Position numbers and translations under genes: made by a program
Shown here: in pieces, positions 11,590 to 22,915 of the stretch
Position numbering within the stretch: position 1 is the stretch's first letter
How the letters are laid out: each line of letters begins with the position of its first letter
The notes under the pieces: generated by a model
Told to the model about the DNA's origin: nothing
The model's database searches: none
The model's input: the letters and a program-made list of their open reading frames with translations, nothing else
From: Atherix ibis
Lineage: Eukaryota > Arthropoda > Insecta > Diptera > Athericidae
DNA: 64,000 bases
Assembly (NCBI GenBank): GCA_958298945.1
Contig: OY282606.1
Location: 93,999,696-94,063,695, forward strand
Reading direction: 5' to 3'

Positions 11590-12090
11590 TATTATCTCTT
11601 TCCAAATAGGGGGTATAATTCGGCTACGTAGTAGTGCTTGAAGGTTTCAAGTGGAATGGTCTTCAGCTCCTCGGGAATACTCCTTTGAATGGTATCAATT
11701 GATAATGGGGTATAGAAAAAATTCAAACGGACTAATATAAGATGAATAGGCAGGCTGGAGAACCGCAGAAATTCATTTTTTCTGATAAATCCCATCAATG
11801 GAGTAAGCTTCAATGTTAATCGATGGTTTGAACTCACCAGAGTCCTCTCTGTCGTTCTCTCTTTGAGCGGGGTTCCTTTTCAACTATCTTTCGGCACTGC
11901 AAAAATCCCTTATGCCACCGAAAATTTATGAGGAATGCTCCCCATAGGCTCGTTGCAGCTTTTTGTAAGTCTAACTTGCGGGATTCACCAAGCTTAGCAC
12001 ACTATTTAATAGCAAATTATTGCTCCGAAGTTTGGAGTTCCACACGTTGTAACCGTGTTTGTATAGAAATAAATATTTGAGCCATTTTTT
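11590..12090 (-). pseudogene. Tc1/mariner-like transposase relic, family K
   Basis: On the minus strand the stretch LSIDTIQRSIPEELKTIPLE then TFKH corresponds to the transposase C-terminus found also at 28.95, 33.73, 50.33 and 58.12 kb. The part at 11,890-12,010 (CTTATGCCACCGAAAAT...GATTCACCAAGCTTAG) is shared with 29,350-29,410. Only the end of the protein is left. Confidence 0.55.
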
Positions 12091-12140
12091 AGAAGACCCA
12101 CTAAACTTCAAAACTTAAGAATTAGACCAGTCGATGTGTA

Positions 12141-13052
12141 CGAGGTCTGTTCAAAAAGTATCGCGAATTTTGTGTTTCTTCAAAAATTATTTATTTAATC
12201 ATGAATATCTATTTTGTCCCCTTCAAAGTAATCCCCACCAGATATTATCTGGTGGGATACATGTGCCAACGTTTTTTCTAATCCTCGAAGCACTTGAAAA
12301 AATCATTTTTTGTGATCTTGTTCAGCTTGTCCTTCGATGACGTCTTTATCTGCTCAGTTGTAGCGTAGCGTCGTCCTTTCATGGGGCTCTTCAGTTTCGG
12401 GAACAAGAAAAAGTCACAGGGGGCCAGATCTGGGGAATACGGTGTCTGCGGGATTATTAGTGTGTTGTTTTTGGCCAAAAATTGCAAAAGCCAATTTTTG
12501 TTCTTCCAAAAATCCGGGTGTTTCTGGCGGATTGCTTCGCGCAACTTGCGCATAACTTGCAGGTAATATTCCTTATTGACCGTTCTACCCTGTGGCAAGA
12601 ACTCATGATGCACCACGCCCCCTGCAATCGAAGAAAACTATAAGCAAAACCTTCACATTCGGGCGTACGTTTACGGCACGCTTTTCGTCGTTCACATTTT
12701 CTCGGCCCTCTGAGAACATTTTGCACCACCGATAAACGTTGCTTCGGTCCGAGGCAGCTTCACCATTTGCCGCAGTCAACATTCGAAATGCGTCGGCGTA
12801 ATCAATTTTGTTTTTCACACAAAATTTAATACAGATTCTTTGATCCATTTTTTGGAATGGCCAAAAATCGAAGACGAGCCAAAACACGTGCAAGCAAAGC
12901 AGCTGTCAAAAACTAAATGAACTTTCAAAATAGCCGAACTTGTCGGCATAAGTGAGAGACATGCGTACCAACATAGCGCCACAAAAATTCTAAATCGAAT
13001 ATACGTAAACCGCGGAAATTCAAAATTCGCGATACTTTTTGAACAGATCTCG
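12141..13052 (-). mobile_element. Mariner, family A, internally deleted copy
   Basis: The left terminus CGAGGTCTGTTCAAAAAGTA and the right terminus (complement CGAGATCTGTTCAAAAAGTA) form the inverted repeat. TA flanks both sides (12,139-12,140 and 13,053-13,054). At 912 bp it is about 370 bp short of a full copy. Confidence 0.95.
12195..12848 (-). pseudogene. Mariner family A transposase with internal deletions
   Basis: It starts MDQRICIKFCVKNKIDYADA and keeps the first HTH and the FSEGRENVNDEKRA linker. It then jumps to NVRPNVKVLL, which loses the second HTH and the first catalytic Asp. After VNKEYYLQVM it runs to KNKNWLLQFLAKNN, so the HHDNAPxH block (second Asp) is also missing. The third motif YSPDLAPCD is intact. 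A frameshift lies near 12,620. Not functional. Confidence 0.9.
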
Positions 13053-13054
13053 TA

Positions 13055-14110
13055 GTAAGGAAGGCTTCATTAAGCGCACTTCTATACTCATAAAAACAGT
13101 GATAATTTGCCATCGATTTGAAAAATTATCCCAAAATTTGGACACGAAAACTCACCTTCGAACGGAATGTTATTTTAATGTCATTTCAACATTTATTTTC
13201 AAATGAGATTCTCTCGATTGTAGAACTTACAAGTCCATCAATACCCTTCCGTAAGTCTTCGTTTTAATGTCTTAAGAAAAACTAACCACCTCTAACAGGT
13301 CCATTCAAATTACCAATGACCGATAATCGCACACACTTACAGGTGGCACTACATCAAGACCCTTAAAAAATAAGTCTACAATTTAAATATCGATGCATAA
13401 TCCGGATTTTTTAAGTATGAATGAATATCACTCAATCAACAGCAAAATCACGTTTTTTTTTTGCTCAGTTGTTTATTGTTTATGTCATTACAACGTAAGG
13501 ACTAAACATGGACTACTAAGAAATTACTCATAAAAGGACTGCTAGTGTGTATTTATGGTTACTTATGAAACCTCATATGGCTTTTAGGTTTTAATTGATT
13601 ATTGATATTAAAAAAAAAAAAATTACTCTAGTAATAAGATGTAAATGAGCTTTTGGAAAAATATTTACTTTAACAAAATTAAAAAAATTAAATAAGTTTG
13701 TTTATTAAGTTTATCATTAGTTAATTATGTAAATATATTTTCGTTAATTGTTAAAACTTCAATTTTATAATCGATTTTCTTTAGTAAACTTGTCTAAGAT
13801 TTTTGAAGTTGTTTTATTAATTAAGTTATTTAATTATCATACATTTTCGATAGTAACAAATTCCAGTTTAAACTGATAGTTAAATACTTACTATCTCTAA
13901 CTGAGTGAATAGTTCTTATTAGTATTTATTGCTATATATTAGTTTCTTAGTTTTTTTTTAAAGAAAATTATCAAGACAATAGTTAAAAAAAAAATCCCCC
14001 AGTAAATATATATTTTTAAGCTGGTGATAACATAAAACTAGAACAAAGCCTAATAATTGTAGTTTTATTTTACCAGAAATGTGAGTAGAACTTTTAACTT
14101 ATTTTGTATA
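13055..14110. other. AT-rich stretch, no gene seen
   Basis: Nothing recognised on either strand. Confidence 0.45.
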
Positions 14111-14112
14111 TA

Positions 14113-15221
14113 CCAGGGGTATAAGCTGTTTGGTCATAGATGGCGTGAGTGAGCGTATTAAGCTACCATGGGCACGCCATATTTTTTTTTATGAGTCTGA
14201 CATCTGTCAACATTAATCAATGCACATTGTCAGCAATTTCATACATTTTTTCTTCGGTAATCATGTCTAGTTTTGTGCCAGAAAAAGAGCATATTCGTGA
14301 AGCTTTGCTTTTCTGCTTCAATTTGAAGACATCGACTGCCGAATCGTTTATGGAGGCCTATGGTGAGAGTACTTTATCGGAAACAACGTACCAAGATTGG
14401 ATGCCAAAAGACGGCAATTTTGACTTGTGGGACAAAAAGCGTGAAAATCGGCCTAGGAAGGTTGAGGACCATCAATTGCAGGCTCTTTTGAACGAAAACG
14501 ATACCCAATCGCAAAAAATGCACGTGGAGCAATTGGGTGTTACTCAACCAGTCATTTCCATGTGTCTGCGTGCCATGGCGAAGATTGAAAAGATCGCAAA
14601 ATGGGTGCCGCATGAATTGATCGATAGGCAGATGGAGCGACGCCAAAACACATGCGAAATCTTGCTCGCCAGACAAAGAAGAAAGTCGTTCCTGCATCGG
14701 ATTGTGACAGGCGATGAAAAGTGGATATATTTCAAGAATCCTAAACGCAAGAAATCGTGGGTTGATCCCGTCCAACCATCAACAACTTCCCCAAGACCGA
14801 ATCGCTTCAACGGAAGACGATGCTGTCCGTTAGGTGGGATCGGCAGCGTATCGTCTACTATGAGATGTTGAAACCTGGTGAAACTATCAATGCCCACCGC
14901 TACCACCAACAACTGATCAAATTGCACCGTTCTCTGCGTGAACAAAGAACGGATTATCAACAAAGACATGACAAGCTGATTTTCCTCCACGACAACGCAC
15001 CACCTGTTTTCGTCGATGGGCCATGCGCTCGCTGAGCAGGACTTCGATTCTTACGAAGACGTCCGAAAATGTTTTGATGAGTGGTTTATCTCGAAAGAGA
15101 AGGAGTTTTTGGCGTGGTATCCACAAATTCCCGAGAGATGGGAAAAATGTGTATCTGGCGAGGACAAGTACTTTGAATAAATTAGTTTTTGCTTTCTATG
15201 AAATTAAGCTTATATACCTGG
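14113..15221 (+). mobile_element. Mariner, family C (mauritiana/Mos1-like), copy 1
   Basis: The left end CCAGGGGTATAAGCTG follows TA (14,111-14,112). The right end, complemented, reads CCAGGTATATAAGCTTAA and is followed by TA (15,222-15,223). Copies 2 and 3 carry AAGCTTAAATCCGCTGT at the left end, which is partly lost here. The 5' leader has the AGATGGCGTGAGTGAGCG block common to all three copies. Confidence 0.9.
14263..15180 (+). pseudogene. Mos1-like mariner transposase, broken
   Basis: The start MSSFVPEKEHIREALLFCF is the typical start of mauritiana-subfamily transposases. Small deletions have shortened the first HTH (AESFMEAYG in place of AESHRMLMEAYG, and QDWMPKDGNF). The second HTH (MHVEQLGVTQPVISMCLRAM) and VPHELIDRQMERRQNTCEIL are readable, as are VTGDEKW (first Asp) and FLHDNAP (second Asp). 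A frameshift near 14,805 and a deletion of about 105 bp after HDNAP remove the third catalytic Asp. The C-terminus ERWEKCVSGEDKYFE is preserved. Confidence 0.92.
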
Positions 15222-15223
15222 TA

Positions 15224-17682
15224 CACATATAAGGTCTCTGAGACAAGAGGCATAGGCTATTGTGTAGTGCCCTACGACCATGAGTTCATTTGGTAACTTT
15301 ATATTTTGTATGGATTGGGACTGGCAGCTTCCTTAATGAAACTTTTCGATCGAAAAGCTCCACATTGGAAGGAATTCTACTAAGAAAGTATTCTACTAAG
15401 ATTAATTGACATTCATTTAAGATATGGAAAATGGTGAACTGAATGCCATAGCATTTCAATTTCAAAAACTTAAAAATTATCATGAAATTTATAATAAATA
15501 ATAATTTTTAAGCTTTTAATAAATAATTAAATAAGTTAATTTCAATAATATTTTCTTAATGTTTGTCATTGAAGTGATTTAGAAGAAAAATATACAATTT
15601 TTTTTAAAGTGTATGTAATTTTGTTCGAAGCTGTGATAAAGTAAGACGGGATTATTTATTTTCCATTTGATAAGGATGAGTTCGTTGTAAAGCAGCTTCA
15701 TAAATATCACATTTGCTGGAAATTTATACTAGTCCTTACGATATTTGCATCTGGTTGGTGCATACCAATCTTTTAACAAGGATACAAGGATACACTTCGT
15801 AGTAGCAAGGTTGATGTTCGCATGATGATATAAAAGTACGTCTTAATTCAATATAGAGAGTAGAGCATCATTGTTTATACTGTTTTGAACACAATGTACT
15901 ATGTTGTAGTTTTCTGTTAGATTGTTCACTAAAACATGTTGTGTTTAAATTTCTGAAATAGATAAATGTATAATATAATTGCAGATGTATTCAAAAACAT
16001 CTTTAATTGTGTAATATTTATCTTTTTTCTTATTATTATTTGGAGTTTTCTACTGTCAACAGCTAATTTCCCTTGAGTGTTGTGACGCTGAACTATTGAG
16101 AGTACTTCACTTTTGGGAATTCATTTTCATGGAAAGTTATTTGCATACGTACGTTTTTTTTTTTAAAGAAACTTCATCTTATTGGGCTAAGAGAAATGAA
16201 AATTTCACTCTTGTTAATGGTGTATAGATTGATTGGAGAAATGCCAAATTCCATAAAGAAAACTAATGAAAATGCCTATAATTTGATCGATGATTTCAAA
16301 AGAAAATTAATCTCAGTGGTTTCTTTTGGTGCTATTTTGTGATCTCGTATCTTTTTTAAACTACAACTCAGTTTTTTTTGGAAATTTATGTTTTTTTTTA
16401 CTAATGGCAAAAATATAATGCTGGAATCGGGTTTAAAAAAAAAAAACAATGATTTCGATATTCTGCAAATATTTTCTAAGATTTAGTAAATAAAGTCAAC
16501 CAAATACTCTTAGATCATTGATAGTATCTTCTAACGAGTATCATTAGGATGGATTAGGTCTGCTGTGGAGACAGATACCATTCAAATGAAACGAAACGAA
16601 AATAAATAAATTATTGTGGAAAATAATAGATAATCAATGGTTTAATCTTTTACAAACGGAAGTATTTTATATATTTAATTCTATTGTATTAAGATAAAGT
16701 TATCAAATTGTCTGTTTTGCTCAGTAATTGCTAGCGATAAAAATTTTATACATTTTTTTCCTGATACTGGGGAGCTTTTCCATTTAATTAGATTTTAGCT
16801 ACTCAGAAAAGCTTTGAACAAATGCCACAATCTCGACTTTGCATCTGTTTTTTTTTTTTTAACATAGATAAAGTGAAAATTGTGTTAACGAAGAATATAA
16901 TTTCATTTAGTACGATTTAAATCTAATTATATGTGAAATTCTGAATGTATTAAAAAAATTAATGATTATTTATGTAAAATATTCTCAAGAAATTATGTCC
17001 TTCTTATAATTGTAGAATTCACGGACTTGTATTTATTATATTTGTGTCCTTATAAGAAAATAATCTTTCATTCCTCTATAAATGGAATCAAAGAATATTA
17101 AAGAATATAGTGTTTAGTCTACAGTAGCAAAAATTATTTAAAAAAAGTATTGCCATAGGGAAATTCTGACTGGAGTGGGCGCTGCGACAAAATATTAAAT
17201 AAAAGCAAGCAAAAGAGTCGGTTTTCAAGCTAAAAAAGCTAGGCGATTGTCTTGGACAAAATCATGAACAACCAGTTTATATTTAAAGACTTATCCAGGT
17301 TCTACTAGAGAATTAACCTTTAGTACATAGAAATTATAGTTTTGATTCCACAATTATTATTATCGGGTGTGACTATGTTGAAAGTGTCGAACTGGAAGAG
17401 TGCGTTCTGCATTGAAAAACAGATCCAATGCAAGCGAGTGAATTATACAGGGTTATCCATTTTGTGCTTCTAAAAATACAATATTTGATTGCTGTTAAGC
17501 ATATATCATGGATCGTTTAATCGACTATTGAATTCATAGCAGATACTCCGATTGGGTGCTGAAACAACAGGGTTCGAATGTTGATTTTTCGAACGAATTT
17601 TCTGGGGCTCTGAAAACCTACAGATAACTGTAACAGTTATTATTTTTTAATAATAAAAAATAAATAATTGCATTTTTTCTTG
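15224..17682. other. AT-rich stretch, no gene seen
   Basis: No gene recognised. A weakly transposase-like piece at about 17,350-17,640 may be the 5' part of the relic that continues after the minisatellite, but I could not confirm it. Confidence 0.4.
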
Positions 17683-18807
17683 ATTGTTATTGTCAATTCT
17701 GGACGCTATGACCTTATGATAACCGACTGCTTTTTTAACTGTCCATGAAAAAGGGAAGATTGTTATTGTCAATTCTGGACGCTATGACCTTTTGATAACC
17801 GCCTGCTTTTTTACCTGACCTTAAAAAGGAGAAATTGTTATTGTCAATTCTGGGCGCTATGACCTTATGATAACCGACTGCTTTTTTACCTGACCTTGAA
17901 AAAGAAGAAAATGTTATTATCAATTCCGGACGCTATGACCTTATGATAACGGACTGTTTTTTACCTGTCCTTGAAAAATGAGAGATTGTTATTGTTAATT
18001 CTGGACGCTATGACCCTATAATAACTCATTCCTTTTTACCTGTCCTTGAAAAAGGAAAGAATGTTATTGTCAATTCTGGACGCTATGACCCTATAATAAC
18101 ACATTATTTTTTACCTGTCGTTGAAAAAGGAGAGATTGTTATTGTCAATTCTGGACGCTATGACCTTATGATAACCGCCTGCTTTTTTACCTGACCTTGA
18201 AAAAGAAGAAAATGTTATTATCAATTTCGTACGCTATGACCTTATGATAACCGACGGTTTTTTACCTGACCTTAAATAAGGAGAGCTTGTTATTGTGAAT
18301 TCTGGGTGCTATGACCTTATGATAACTGACTGCTTTTTTACTTGTCCATGAAAAAGGAAAGATTGTTATTGTCAATTCTGGACGCTATGACCCTATAATA
18401 ACACATTATTTTTTACCTGTCGTTGAAAAAGGAGAGATGGTTATTGTCAATTCTGGACGCTATGACCTTATGATAACCGCTTGCTTTTTTACCTGACCTT
18501 GAAAAAGAAGAAAATGTTATTATCAATTCTGGGCGCTATGACCTTATGATAACCGCCTGCTGTTTTACCTGACCTTGAAAAAGAAGAAAATGTTATTATC
18601 AATTCCGGACGCTATGACCTTATGATAACCGACGGTTTTTTACCTGACCTTAAAAAAGGAGAGATTGTTATTGTGAATTCTGGGTGCTATGACCTTATGA
18701 TAACCGACTGCTTTTTTACCTGTCCATGAAAAAGGAAAGAATGTTATTGTCAATTCTGGACGCTATGTCCTTATGATAACCGGCTGTTTTTTAACTGACC
18801 TTGAAGA
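17683..18807. repeat. Minisatellite, about 15 units of 75-76 bp
   Basis: Successive units start at 17,683, 17,759, 17,834, 17,910 and 17,985 and so on. The shared core is GTTATTGTCAATTCTGGACG then CTATGACCTTATGATAAC, then a T-run, ACCTGACCTTGAAAAAGGAG. Units differ by point changes and fall into types: some have CCTATAATAACACATTA in place of CTTATGATAACCGACTG, and some have GTTATTATCAATTCCGG. Each unit carries short complementary ends (GTTAT...ATGATAAC), so it could fold back on itself. No long conserved reading frame. Confidence 0.95.
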
Positions 18808-19060
18808 TTTCAATCTGAACTATATCTCAGCCAAACAGTGCCAAAAGTTAGAAACCATTACAAATTTTGGCTCTGTTGCACGGAAAGTTTCCAAGTGGCG
18901 TAATTTGGAGATTTAGTGATTTTAATTGGCCTCTAAAATTATTAGATTTTATGTCATTAAACTTTTTATTTTATGGCTATGCAAAAAATCATATCTTTTA
19001 CGCACATAAACTCTAAGCTTTAGAGCATAAGCTCCCAACCCTTTTTGACTACGCTTCTCT
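18808..19060 (+). pseudogene. Transposase relic next to the minisatellite
   Basis: At about 18,920-18,990 one frame reads FSDFNWPLKLLDFMSLNF then LFYGYAKNHI. This matches in spacing the SRGGHL-type transposase block GDxNWPPRSxDLTPLDFFLxGYxKxxIY that holds the third catalytic Asp. The rest is too decayed to follow. Confidence 0.6.
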
Positions 19061-20417
19061 TAAAACAAAAAAATTACTCATCTATTCTTTTTTAGAGAAG
19101 GAAATAAATTAACTCCCTTACTTGACGTCAATAATATAAGCTATAGATTTCCTACTTTTCGGGTCATGTCCAATTTTCCAACGAGTGATTCAATAGTGGG
19201 CGGCACTGATCCCATGAGATACAGCACGAAATTGTCGAAAAAATCATAAAAAAATACCACAAAAGGAACGAGGCCTGCAAGAAATCCCAAAGCGACCATT
19301 TAAATGATGTTCCATTCCATGCACGCTGTCAAGGATCAAACAATATAATGAAAAGATTTATCAAAATCTGAATGTTAGTTGTGTTTTATTTAACCTCACT
19401 TTTCGAGGTCAAATATTTTTTACAATTTCAGTTCGATAAAATACATTAGCCTACACATAAACATATTTGGGGATATTTAGGATTTTCAGGATATTATAAA
19501 TTAGCAATTAATCGTTTACACGAGTAATCAATAGTGTATGTTTATAAAGATTATACTGACAATCACTTCACGTAATAATTGGTCAACTCGATTGGCATAT
19601 GATGTTAAACATGAACAACGAAATATTTATGATTGCATATTATTCATACGCCAATTACCACCTGAGTACATAATCATGTTCAGTAATAATTAATTGACCA
19701 TTAGATGTTATAAAATTTTAATTTTTTTGTTATAAAACATCTGTACATTTTTGCAATTAAAATGATAAATTCTTGTATGGTTTCTCCTAGTAATGTCCTA
19801 TTATCTGGATCCAACGCGAGTGAACAGTTCTCTTGCTAAAGGATAAAAATCGTAGGATTATGCATTTGAATCACGATGAATAATACTGTTTTGTACATCA
19901 AAGTGAGTATTGATAATTTTTCGAAGGATTTGAGTTTTGATGTCCATTACTGTTTATTGTGAGTTTTAATATTTCGCCTATTAGCTTTAGTAGTTTTCCG
20001 TATATAATTTTACTTATTTGTAATTTCGTATGACGTTTCCAGATTATATGGTTTGTCGATTATAGGTAAAAGTGACATGAGAACATTTTTTCTTGAACAT
20101 CTTTTTTCCATTCTTTAAACCAGGCATCTATTGTCTTGTAAAATAAATATTTTTATGCTGGATAATTACACAAATGTTATGGGTATAAATATTATAAAGT
20201 TTCGACCTAGGATGCAACTCTAAGGAATACAGGCGATGATAGGATAAGGATACTTAGCACAATACTCTATATTTTTACATACCAGAAAATATTGGTCTGA
20301 GAGATAGAAATAGGGAGAAGGTAAAATTTGCTGCAGCTTCCGAAGCAACCTAGAGTGCCATAAACGGTGGAAATGTAGTGGAAGTATGCTTAAGACGCTG
20401 CAGATTTACTGCTCCCT
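19061..20417. other. AT-rich stretch, no gene seen
   Basis: Nothing recognised on either strand. Confidence 0.4.
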
Positions 20418-21084
20418 ATAGTGTGTGAGATTTTTACCTACTAAAACCCACCTCTCTTTTCCTCAACTAAGAGTTTTCATGGCACCACCAACAGGTATTA
20501 ATTCATTAGAAGTAGACTTACATCAAGTTTATTCTCCTGATTAGGCTGCAAGCTTTCCTTTTCTCAATCTTTCTTCCTAATGGAGCTTCTTTATTACTCG
20601 GCAGCCAAATTCAGCTGCCATACTCCAGCATAACTGCGATATTGTTATTTATGTAATGATGACCTTCTGGGACAGTTGTTCTTTGGTTATTTTCTCCACT
20701 TCCTTCCTCTCTTCGCTATAGCGTAGACAGTGGGAAGAAAACATGTTTCGCATCCTCGATTATAGCGTCAAATTATATCTGAATAACCACGTCTCTATGG
20801 CCTCTTCCGTTCCACGTAGCTATGTTAGGAATGAGGACGATATGTCTTTCTTTAATCGATAAATTTTAATATCGCTGTCATTTCTTCACTGTCTTATTTC
20901 TTTCCTGCTTGCACATAGTGAGCCGATGCAGTTCATTTTCCTCCCGACGTAGATGATATATTCTAGATCTTTCATCTGCCAGGAGCTGGATTGGCGGCAT
21001 GTTAATGCAGACCCCGTCATACGAGACAGTAGGAACTGCTTTCCACAACCCCACATTATTTACCGTCATTACTTGACGCTTGTA

Positions 21085-22374
21085 CGAGGTCTGTTCAAAA
21101 AGTAGCGCGAATTTTGTGTTTTTTTTTTTAAATTATTTATTTATTCATAAATATCTATTTTGTCTCCTTCAGAGTAATTCCCACCAGATATTATATACTT
21201 TTGCCAACGTATTTTCCAATCCTCGAAGCACTTCAAAATATCATTTTTTGTGATCTTGTTCAGCTCCTCTTTCAATGCCTTCTTTATCTCCTCAATCGTA
21301 GCGTAGCGCTGTCTTATGAGGCTCTTCAGTTTCAGGAACAAGAAAAAGTCAAAGGGGGCCAGATCTGGGGAATACGGTGTCTGCGGGATTATTAGTGTGT
21401 TATTTTTGGCGTAAAATTCTCGCTCAAGCAACGTTATCATGGTGTAAAAGCTAATTTTTGTTCTTCCACAAATCTGGGTGTTTCTGGCGGATTACTTTGC
21501 GCAACTTGCGTACAACTTGCAGGTAATATTTCTTATTGACCGTTCTACCCTGTGGCAAGAACTCATGATGCACCACGCTCATGTAATCAAAGAAAACTGT
21601 AAGTAAAGCCTTCACATTCGACCGAACTTGGCGCGCTTTTTTCGGTCTTGCCTCGTGCGGCAGATTCCATTGCGATGATTGAGCTTTGATTTCCACGTCA
21701 TAACCATAAACCTAGGATTCGTCACTAGTTATGACCCTCTGGAGTAAATTTGGATCGTCGGAGACAGAGTCCAACAGCTCCTAGCAATGTTAATGCGATG
21801 CTGTTTTTGGTTGAAATTGAGCAATTTTGGTACGAATTTCGCGGCGACCCGTCTCACAAATAAATCATTGGAAAAAATCGAATGGCACGAGCCAATCGAT
21901 ATGTTTGAGTCCTCATCAACTTCTCTAACGTTGATTCGACGATTGGTCAATACTATTTTCTTCACTTCATCAATGTTTTCGTCTGTTGTTGACGTGCTCG
22001 GGCGTCCGGCACGCTTTTCGTCGTTCACATTTTCTCGGCCCCCTGAGAACATTTTGTACCACCGATAAACGTTTCTTCGGTTTAAGGTAGCTTCACCATA
22101 TGCCACAGTCGTCAACATTCGGAATGCGTCGGCGCAATTAATTTTGGTTTTCACACAAAATTTAATACAGATTCTTTGATCCATTTTTTGGGGTGGGCAA
22201 AAATTGAAGACGAGCCAAAACACGTGCAAGCAAAGCAGCTGTCAAAAATTAACTGAACATTCAAAATGGCCGAACTTGTCGGCATAAGTGAGAGACATGA
22301 GTACCAACATAACGCCATAAAAAATCGAAAATCAAATATACGTAACCCGCGGAAATTCAAAATTCGTTATACTT
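21085..22374 (-). mobile_element. Mariner, family A, near full length, inserted in the R1-like LINE
   Basis: The left terminus CGAGGTCTGTTCAAAAAGTA follows TA (21,083-21,084). The right end is complete only to ATTCGTTATACTT; the last ~20 bp and the second TA are missing, and LINE sequence starts directly. LINE reading resumes on both sides, which places the insertion after the LINE. Confidence 0.92.
21141..22184 (-). pseudogene. Mariner family A transposase, near full length, broken
   Basis: The most complete family A protein here. From the N-terminus: MDQRICIKFCVKTKINCADA, the YRWYKMFSGGRENVNDEKRA linker with GRPSTS, the second HTH (INVREVDEDSNISIGSCHSI), then VRRVAAKFVPKLLNFNQKQ. A frameshift falls near 21,780 before the first Asp region, and a stop lies in that region. 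QVRSNVKALLTVFFD and QGRTVNKKYYLQVVRKL follow. A stop after NKN precedes LLHHDN (second Asp), and YSPDLAPFD (third Asp) is present. It ends GDKIDIYE. Usual length is about 345 residues. Confidence 0.9.
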
Positions 22375-22915
22375 CCGTCACCATAGTTTCTACCCAAATA
22401 GGGTCTGCATAGAATATTATAGAGCTGATAAATGTGGATAGAAGTCTGCGTCGGCTCTTTTTAAGCTCTTTATGCTAAGGCATGGTCTCTGCTAAGACAT
22501 TCACAATCCGACTTGCCTTTGCCACAGCGATTCTCATAGGTTCGTCAAAAAATCCTAGCTGTCGAATCGACGGCTTCGAAATAATGTCGCAGTTTTATTT
22601 GAGCTTTGACGAACATATGAGAATTTCTGACCTCTCAGCTATCGAAGAGAATAGACTTCTTTAATTTTCTGCTGGTCACTACTGCCTCAGTTTTTTTCTA
22701 TTAGTAGGTTCCATGCCCACGGATTATATCGGGAGTTTAGGCAGCGCGCTCTGTGGGAATATATATCAATTTCAGCAGCCCTCTAGCGATAAGATAATCA
22801 GCAATTATCCTTCTGTTATACTACAGGACTTACAGGTGACGAAGCCTATTTCGAATACTGCTTCATATCACCAAATTAATGGGTTAATTTTTTTTGTTCC
22901 AGCAAGCACGCTATG

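Larger units (their letters stand above)
20418..22915 (-). pseudogene. R1-like LINE ORF2 fragment, split by a mariner
   Basis: Minus-strand pieces in ORF2 order: RRIIADYLIARGLL (about 22,800), KTEAVVTSRKLKK (22,650-22,690), SKPSIRQLGFF then VAKASRIVNVLAETMP (22,480-22,580), and RRRLLSTFISSIIFYADPIW (22,390-22,450). After the mariner the protein resumes: PIQLLADERSRIYH (20,955-21,000) and the C-terminal EDAKHVFF block (20,740-20,765). The 3' end at 20,418-20,480 has the ACTAAAACCCACCTCTCTTT tail related to the R1-like element at 43.9 kb. Order and motifs fit the R1 clade; stops and frameshifts throughout. Confidence 0.75.

Noticed and set aside
17683..18807. CRISPR-like regular repeats
   Set aside because: Units are contiguous 75-76 bp repeats without unique spacers, in an animal genome.
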